Shown here piece by piece: positions 59,701-64,000 of a DNA stretch of 64,000 bases (its first letter is position 1; every line of letters starts with the position of its first letter). The stretch is from Trichostrongylus colubriformis (lineage: Eukaryota > Nematoda > Chromadorea > Rhabditida > Trichostrongylidae). Position numbers and translations under genes: made by a program. The notes beneath the pieces were generated by a model. It made no database searches and was not told where the DNA came from. It saw only the letters and a program-made list of their open reading frames with translations. The stretch covers positions 35,865,919-35,929,918 of the forward strand of contig OZ022257.1 in the NCBI GenBank assembly GCA_963978905.1, given 5' to 3'.

Positions 59701-62700
59701 ACGGTTGTGGGTGCTTGTCCATTCCTCCCCGCCAGCTCGCGCATGGTGGTTTCGCGATCGGCGCAAACGGCGGAAAGCAGCGTCTTGTCGTCGAATGCAT
59801 GTGGGCTTTCCGTGAGTGGCTTATCTTTCATGTCAATCTCGCCGTTGCTGAAGCTGATGAACCAGCGACGTACGGTCTCGTAGCTCACACATCCCTTGCC
59901 CAATGCAGCGTTGATGGAGTGGCAAGCTTTCGTCGCTTTGGTGCCGCAAGACCACTCATAGTAGATGACACCGCGTGTTGGGTGGGTATCGACTTCGGGC
60001 ACTGTAGCTCTTTTCACGGAATCTGGTGGATCAATATATATTTAACGCTTTCCAAGCTTAGAGAATTTTTTACCATATTCCTAAACCGCCTAGATCTGCC
60101 TCGAAGTAAACAAGAGTTATTAATTTTTAGAAAAATCCTACAAGACTTTTGGGACAACCCAATACAGTGCGTTTCATAATTATAAGGTCACCCCCAAATT
60201 TTCGGTTTTCAGAAGAAACAGCCAACCGAAAATTTTTTGAGTATTTTTTTATAGATTCCTCACCACAGAAAACCCTTCTACACTAGTTTTGATGACATCA
60301 CCTTTTAGCCCGATATTTTTATGAGTATTTTTTGATTTTTGTGCCGTTTCATAATTATAAGGTCACCCCGAATAAACAGAAAATTTGTTAGAATTAACAG
60401 CGCATGCGAAGGAGTTCATAATCTATACCTCCCTCCTGTTTAAGAACGACATTATCTAGCAGATTCGGTGAAGTAGAAACGAAGTTCGAGGAGCCTCACC
60501 ACAGATATTGCTTAAGTCTTCAACGATTGCTTGTATCAGCAGTTTTGCTACCAAGAAATGGCGATTACTGGGGTGAATATTTGAGGCGATGTCTTCTAGA
60601 TGTCCCTGGTAGAGCTGAGGCCAAGACCACATGTTATCTGTGGCTGGACGTCCGTATTTCGGAACTTCAACTACAATTCCGTTGAATGACTTACTTGAAC
60701 AACAGCATTGCCGTACCTTGAGACGCAATTATGAAGAGCCGTTCGGTTCCAAGAGGCAGCTGATTTCTTCGTAAGATCTTCTAGCAGCCTCTGGAGTCCA
60801 TTCTGCAGGTTTCGAAGTCAAGCTTCAATGCAACCTCCTTGCCGAAAACAACTTAGGCCATCACCCTTCTGTTTAAAAAATTGCCAAGGCTTCTGTAGAT
60901 CGGCGCACTTCTCAGACCAAGCTAGTACTACCTCTACCCGTCAGCACCATACAAATAGGATATTTTCAGACTCAAAAGTACAATTCAGATGGAATTACTC
61001 GCATGCAGGGTGCAACTGCTATGCAAATTCAGTTTCGTTCAATCCGTGCTCAAGAACAACTTTATGAATTAAAGTCGTGCCGCCCTAGGGTGTGCTGTAG
61101 GCCTCGGAAACTACTTCATTATGTCTTTGGTGATGTTTCTGCTCTTCCTCGCTACTGTACACGCTGTGGTCCCAGACGAAGTATGGTTGGACTCGAAACA
61201 AATCTGTTCCATGGAGGAGGTACTGTAGGAAGTGGTCCCCAAAATTCCTTTCTTGTTAATGACAATGATCTCACGTGGGAGTTTGGAGCAAGAAAAACAT
61301 CTGAAGACACCGAATGACTCAAATGTTATCTATCTCAGCCTAGAAATCTTGATATATTTTGGAATGGCTCACAAACTGAGCCTAGCACCACGAAAATTCC
61401 ATATCTGGGCTTCTCTCTCGGAACATAGCAGCTAGCCATAAGATGACTGAGCATGTATCTCGAAGATGTATACGGAAGACATATCCACCTTCACAGACTT
61501 GAGGGAGCCCCGACTTTTTTTCTTTTTTAGGGTGACCTTATAATTATGAAACGGTGCAAAAAACGAAAAATACTTCTCAAAAACATAAGGTAAACGAGAC
61601 TGCAACCAGAAACCTGATACGGGGGTTATTTCAGGTGAGGAATCCGCCTATGAAGCTGAAAAGATTCCTTAATGGGGTGTTGTTGAGAAAACCTAAATTT
61701 CAGGGGTGACCTTATAATTATGAAACGCACTGTATTTCCGGAAGACTCCCACAGTTGCAGCCGACTGCCTTCTGAGCGGAATGCTCGTACCATGGGAGTC
61801 CTTAATCCGGCTGCCAATTTCGCTTTGCGAAACCGAAGTGTAGCACCTCCTATACTCAAGTGGTGCACGATATACACCCTAAGTTTGAGGAACAAGCGGT
61901 ATACACAAGCGAGCGAGCGATGAAAATCATGGAACTGCACTCCAATCCACCAGGCACAGGGTTACCGATGTCAGTGTGGAAAACGTGCAGCCAAATGAAG
62001 AGAGAGATTCTGAGGGACGCTCCCTTGATGGCAAAGGGCAAATAAAATGAGTAACACATTTACCCAATCTTCGCGAGACGCCGATATGGATTTGGAAAGA
62101 GGCTAAAAAATGATGAAGTGAGAGGCATCCAATTTCGAGGGGACCCCAAACTTAACATCAGCTGATCGAGCTTCCGTTAAAGACACCAGGAGGGGTAATT
62201 TTGGCTTACGGTAGAACAGACGTAGTGTGGACGAGCTTGAGTGGCCGCCATTGCACAAACTCGCCAATTTGACGCCTTGGCATGGTGCCAAAAGAAGATG
62301 GTTCTAATATAGATTTGTTTTTTCCTTTTAGTTTTCAATTTGTTCTTTCTTATATTGTTTCTAGATGTACTTACGGGTCAAATAAAGTCGGGGGGGGGGG
62401 GGGGGAGAGGCAAAATTTTTACCCACGTCAAAGCTTCTTTCCCTTCCTAGGGTTAGGCTAAAGCTGATGAGACCTATGCTTTGACAGATGCTTTTTAATG
62501 GGGGAGGAGGGGATATCAATTTTAGCCTAAGCCTAGTAAGGGAAAGGAGCATCGACGTCGACGCAAAGTTGCGTCTCCCCCCGACTTTATTTGACCCTTC
62601 TGAGATTTTCAGGTATAGAAATGCACAATTAAGAAGATCTATAAGTAAACAAGTAAAATATGTCACCAGAAAACAGTAAAGAGGAAATAATTCAAAAATA

Positions 62701-63861
62701 AGGTTACATCAGGCCGAAGACAAGCTTCAAAATGAACGAAGCGTGGCTCGGCCACGGAAGCTTGCAGTTCGGACGGAAGCGCGCCCCGGGGCCAAATACC
62801 GTCTCACGGCGCGTTTTTCAACGCTGGTTTCGTTACACATTGTATCTACCGAACCCATATGTTTGTTTTCAGACGCCATTGTTTTCTTAAACGTTATTCC
62901 GCCCTTGCCCTCCTCCCGGTGCCTTTAAAATCAAGAAGGGCTACAGCTACCCAACGGACAAGCGATGACCCGAAAATCGCAGTCGGATAGTGAAAAGACG
63001 AAAACGATGAATGTTCTTTTACTCACTTTCAACTGAATTATTTTATCCATTTCAGCACCATATCCTAACCATGGCTTATTGAGCTTGTTGAAATCGTTTC
63101 TTGCCGAATAAGGTACGAAAACTCGTCCATATTTTTTAACCTCGGCGTAACAATATCTGAAACATGAGGAAATCGGTTAAGATCTGCACAACCAAAAAAG
63201 CATGATATTGACCCAGTAAATCAGTATGAGAAGCGGCCCAATTTCAGATTCATAGCAGCAAGTATAGTTCAACAGATTATAAAATTGATCTTAAAAAAGG
63301 GTGCTATCATAGAAAGAATAAAAAGAAAATCAAATTAGGAGAGGAGCGCCGACGACAGCTACTGGTGAGCAAAAGGAAAATAGACGCACGAGTAAGAAGA
63401 ACAGCCCCAGCGTTAAGCATGTGTAGAGGAGGCGATTCAGGGCTTAACCAGTAGAGCTATGACAGTTCAGTGGAAGATCTTAATAAAAAGGGTCCCATGA
63501 AAGGAATGGTGTGTCTTTTGCAAAGAATTATGTACATCGTTTTTGACGCATGGTAAAAATGGTGCTTACTGCTGATGAGTTATAAAAATTAAACCGAGAA
63601 AATTCCCAACGGAGAAAATAAGAGTATGGGTGCAGCTTTTGATATCCTCATACAACGTTTCAGAAAGGAAAGAAGACACAAACACAAATGCCATCAGAAT
63701 GCAGCATCAAATGATAGTACAACCCACTTGTCGTAAATTTCACATATTTTTCCAGACACTGGTATCAATTCACGTTTCTTTATAACAGACGTTGCCACAA
63801 ACTGACAATCATTTTGAGGTTGTGCTTGCTTCTGCGCCGTGAATATAACTTCTTCATCGGG
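41703..63861 (-). CDS. uncharacterised multi-exon nematode protein (5' end outside window)
   Basis: At least 14 exons on the minus strand: 63728-63861, 63027-63156, 54805-54918, 54620-54673, 49603-49746, 48888-49005, 48659-48835, 46580-46648, 46376-46506, 45983-46130, 45002-45357, 42289-42397, 41703-41765, plus one needed between 48659 and 46648. Nearly every junction agrees in phase and has standard GT/AG sites. About 580 residues are visible. GR[VI]FVP occurs twice (GRVFVPYSARNDF and GRIFVPTQQFNRR), suggesting a duplicated domain. The C-terminal 150 residues are Pro/Ser/Thr-rich with ATQTD, the form of a dynein light chain (LC8) docking site, then a short charged end. No signal peptide or membrane segment is visible. 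I do not recognise the family. The introns, up to 8 kb, are full of transposons. Confidence 0.78.
41865..42274. mobile_element. foldback MITE family M, copy 3
   Basis: Ends aaagaccgcccacgggaaaa and acgtggacgactcctt. It is more diverged than copies 1 and 2. It begins only 8 bp after the 6-base donor site of exon 42289-42397. Confidence 0.85.
42289..42397 (-). CDS. uncharacterised gene exon: ATQTD
   Basis: Acceptor tgtttaag|T completes Arg. The peptide SPTSPTSSDAATQTDIM is followed by SEQEVLKDIMDNKDLFFK and the donor AAG|gttagt. The ATQTD motif is flanked by disordered, acidic sequence. Confidence 0.85.
42398..45001 (-). other. intron with repeats
   Basis: Contains a GC-rich patch (43290-43400) and two direct copies of an 85-95 bp repeat (43616-43700 and 44852-44947; cctatttctcgggttt). 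Blocks related to 25560-25615 and 26400-26460 (caagtgttccg) also occur. No exon was recognised, although frames at 43488-43895 and 43021-43257 were examined. Confidence 0.5.
45002..45357 (-). CDS. uncharacterised gene exon: Pro/Ser-rich
   Basis: Acceptor aattttcag|TTG, donor TCTCG|gtaaga, 118 codons plus two bases. Starts LPPPTLPPAPTSPLSSPLAP, continues with DKLLSPVV, SPEVSPAPYLF and DILDLGKYTSVLF. Several S/T-P sites suggest a phosphorylated linker. Confidence 0.88.
45983..46130 (-). CDS. uncharacterised gene exon
   Basis: Acceptor atatttcag|G, donor AAG|gtgtgt. The peptide ATVFFQSRNGKHSWRAVL, then GFPIWQHPLYNHTG. The composition suggests a folded beta-rich domain. Confidence 0.88.
46376..46506 (-). 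CDS. uncharacterised gene exon
   Basis: Acceptor gtttttcag|GTT, donor GCAG|gtgaga. The peptide VSNVNTNQPTFFGFISNPKH, then GSAFIAWTDL. Phase 0 to 2. Confidence 0.88.
46580..46648 (-). CDS. uncharacterised gene exon
   Basis: Acceptor gttgtag|GTA, donor ACG|gtaaat, 23 codons: VIGDDAVIRVQNASLLQTDD, then NWT. A family 2 mariner lies 31 bp upstream of its acceptor. Confidence 0.82.
46680..47578 (-). mobile_element. mariner family 2, copy B, central deletion
   Basis: TIRs with TA duplication (46678-46679, 47579-47580). The transposase start ATG is at 47410 on the minus strand. The central deletion is the same as in copy A (SVHGVEY junction). Here the codon after the junction is tgg, not the stop of copy A. 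It also has a small duplication around the HDN motif. 899 bp. Confidence 0.95.
47581..48658 (-). other. intron, possible micro-exon
   Basis: The flanking exons need a link of length 2 modulo 3. A 14-base segment after catatcacag (attatacggacaag, donor gttaat) near 48500-48520 would give DYTDK and restore phase. This is weak evidence. Confidence 0.3.
48659..48835 (-). CDS. uncharacterised gene exon: GRIFVP
   Basis: Acceptor cagatttcag|GA, donor CCAG|gtgagt. The peptide GRIFVPTQQFNRRLRAMI, then VASWTGTFEDVPW. It contains the second GR[VI]FVP motif. Phase fits the preceding exon. Confidence 0.9.
48888..49005 (-). CDS. uncharacterised gene exon
   Basis: Acceptor tggttttcag|TTA, donor ATCG|gtatgt. 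The peptide LYEIINDKKDPYKLLLRLNA, then HNAWLWNDII. Confidence 0.88.
49603..49746 (-). CDS. uncharacterised gene exon
   Basis: Acceptor tttttgcag|CAA, donor TTG|gtatgt, 48 codons in phase 0. The peptide SGKATLPSNLRESWMSIG, then RAIWIVRNVENLG. Confidence 0.9.
50184..50266 (+). repeat. tRNA-like segment in the left arm
   Basis: Pol III A-box and B-box sequences at tRNA-like spacing. I could not form a convincing acceptor stem, so it is tRNA-derived rather than a functional tRNA. Confidence 0.5.
51577..51663 (-). repeat. tRNA-like segment in the right arm
   Basis: Mirror copy of 50184-50266 on the minus strand, nearly identical. Confidence 0.5.
52001..54619 (-). other. intron, mostly unassigned
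   Basis: Two open frames deserve note. 53179-53484 (+) encodes 101 residues with a hydrophobic N-terminal segment and a basic remainder. 54197-54472 (-) contains AVEVRWVVSNGKFDS and RSLLNWCSGI and could hold an exon, but no phase-compatible splice pair was found. Neither is called. Confidence 0.3.
54620..54673 (-). CDS. uncharacterised gene exon
   Basis: Acceptor tgtatttag|ATC, donor TCG|gtgagt, 18 codons: IGVIVIIPSDGDLTVYSS. Confidence 0.82.
54805..54918 (-). CDS. uncharacterised gene exon
   Basis: Acceptor tttttttcag|ATA, donor CAG|gtcagt, 38 codons: IFRQPDIKNCRYVAWSINMN, then DKVHDTANGQ. Confidence 0.85.
55497..56260 (+). mobile_element. possible Helitron 5' region
   Basis: tccctactatatataaaacg followed by ctgtc repeats resembles the TC-starting left end of nematode Helitrons. 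Inverted and repeated blocks with cgcacactactgcgcg occur at about 55690-55720, 56086-56112 and 56218-56245. No CTRR end was fixed and no Rep/helicase is present. The 3' boundary is a guess. Confidence 0.35.
55555..55576 (+). ncRNA. SL1 spliced-leader-like sequence
   Basis: Twenty-one of 22 bases match nematode SL1 (a C replaces the fourth position T in ggttTaattac), immediately followed by gta as in the SL RNA donor site. The following 100 bases do not resemble the rest of an SL RNA, and no Sm-type site is seen. It is therefore probably not a functional SL RNA gene. Confidence 0.45.
56800..57600. repeat. minisatellite with about 148-bp period
   Basis: About five diverged units, each with gagtgtc-gc-c, gggatca-c-cgaat and cacgctccttatc. 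The unit starts near 56940, 57088, 57232 and 57385. Confidence 0.8.
57706..58548 (+). mobile_element. mariner family 3 remnant (Hsmar1/cecropia-like)
   Basis: The ends ttggtgcaaaagaaatgcgg and gcatttcttttgcaccaat form a TIR like that of the Hsmar1-type mariners. Inside are the start (SKRDVRNFFIHELQL), a large gap, then TAEKYCHQINKMHQKL, PTLQKLNELGYESLPHPP and a decayed C-terminus. At about 840 bp it also lacks the middle of the gene. Frames are broken. Confidence 0.85.
58903..60162 (-). mobile_element. mariner family 1, copy D, near full length
   Basis: TIRs with TA at 58901-58902 and 60163-60164, 1260 bp. The minus-strand transposase runs from about 60017: HTH (GKGCVSYETVRRWF), a second HTH (NGQAPTTVNRRFH), the first catalytic Asp in VATGDESWDMY, a frameshift near 59420, HDNAHP followed by a stop, and the C-terminal part. 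The start codon is GTG where copies A and C have ATG. It shows what copies A-C have lost. Confidence 0.94.
60165..61733. mobile_element. Tc1-like element with double inverted ends
   Basis: The TIR cagtgcgtttcataattata with aggtcaccccc is repeated inverted at the right end. TA lies at 60163-60164 and 61734-61735. A second internal copy of ttataaggtcacccc lies at about 60344-60368 and, inverted, at about 61526-61556, the IR/DR arrangement of Tc3-type elements. The interior is too decayed to identify a transposase. Confidence 0.88.
61736..62178. other. unassigned sequence
   Basis: A 62-codon frame (61860-62045) without recognisable features. Confidence 0.3.
62179..62374 (+). repeat. dispersed repeat R2, copy 2
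   Basis: Second copy of 18151-18347, interrupted or ended at gatgtacttac by a MITE. Confidence 0.85.
62375..62597. mobile_element. MITE with gggtcaaataaagtcgg ends
   Basis: The terminal inverted repeats of about 90 bp include gggtcaaataaagtcggggg, with ttcccttcctagggttaggc and its partner inside. A 16-G run (62390-62405) lies in the left arm. No coding sequence. Confidence 0.85.
63027..63156 (-). CDS. uncharacterised gene exon: GRVFVP
   Basis: Acceptor catgtttcag|A completes Lys, donor AAA|gtgagt. The peptide YCYAEVKKYGRVFVPYSARN, then KPWLGYGAEMDKII. It has the first GR[VI]FVP motif. Confidence 0.9.
63728..63861 (-). CDS. uncharacterised gene exon
   Basis: Acceptor tctttgcag|CCC, donor AA|gtgggt, 44 codons plus two bases. 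The peptide PDEEVIFTAQKQAQPQNDCQ, then KRELIPVSGKICEIYD. The preceding exon is not identified; the frame open at the window edge (to 63887) does not fit the phase. Confidence 0.88.
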
Positions 63862-64000
63862 CTGCAAAGAATGAATTTATCAATGTAAATCATAGTAGCA
63901 ACTTTGTCAGAAGTATCTTATGTTTATAATCCGATCTATTGATATAATTTTTGATATACATTCCATATCTCTCTTTTCTTTTAGCGTCAATTCCTATATG

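Noticed and set aside
1..64000. CRISPR arrays, operons or prokaryotic genes
   Set aside because: No regularly spaced repeats, Shine-Dalgarno sites or long compact frames; the introns and transposons are eukaryotic.
63888..64000. Minus-strand frame at the right edge as the preceding exon of the 41.7-63.9 kb gene
   Set aside because: Its only good donor (gtatat) gives phase 2, whereas exon 63728-63861 begins in phase 0.

Overview
The window looks like nuclear DNA of a strongylid (hookworm-type) nematode. The coding signal is in short exons whose introns end in the nematode TTTTCAG-type acceptor. There are several mariner families, a CR1-like LINE, a 21/22 match to the nematode spliced leader SL1, and a small secreted Gly/Tyr/Phe-rich peptide gene of a kind common in nematodes. 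The species call (Ancylostoma or Necator type) is inference. Most of the window is transposon-derived.

Layout. 0.4-2.8 kb: a small secreted Gly-rich peptide gene (1777-2141, two exons, + strand) between two copies of a tRNA-like SINE and two copies of another repeat. 4.4-20.7 kb (- strand): exons that join in phase into a type II membrane glycosyltransferase of the nucleotide-diphospho-sugar transferase kind. Its introns hold two mariner copies, a foldback element, a complete-looking but decayed CR1-like LINE with a MITE inside it, and other repeats. One exon is tandemly duplicated. 21-41 kb: mostly repeats (a deleted mariner, a TIR element at 23.8 kb, foldback MITEs, SINE-like copies), with one likely neuropeptide-type precursor at 26665-26796 (+). 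41.7-63.9 kb (- strand): at least 14 exons of a second host gene, uncharacterised, at least 580 residues, with a Pro/Ser-rich C-terminal part; its 5' end lies beyond the window. Its introns hold three mariner families, a 2.15-kb foldback with tRNA-like sequences, a Helitron-like start carrying the SL1-like sequence, a 148-bp minisatellite, a Tc1-like element and several MITEs.

How it works together: the host genes are few, and no pathway links them. The glycosyltransferase would act in the Golgi; the two small peptides are predicted to be secreted. The mobile elements show recent activity of non-autonomous types: in two mariner families separate copies share the same central deletion, so deleted elements were themselves copied. 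No intact transposase or reverse transcriptase was found. All exon joins come from splice-site and reading-phase agreement by eye and have no transcript support.
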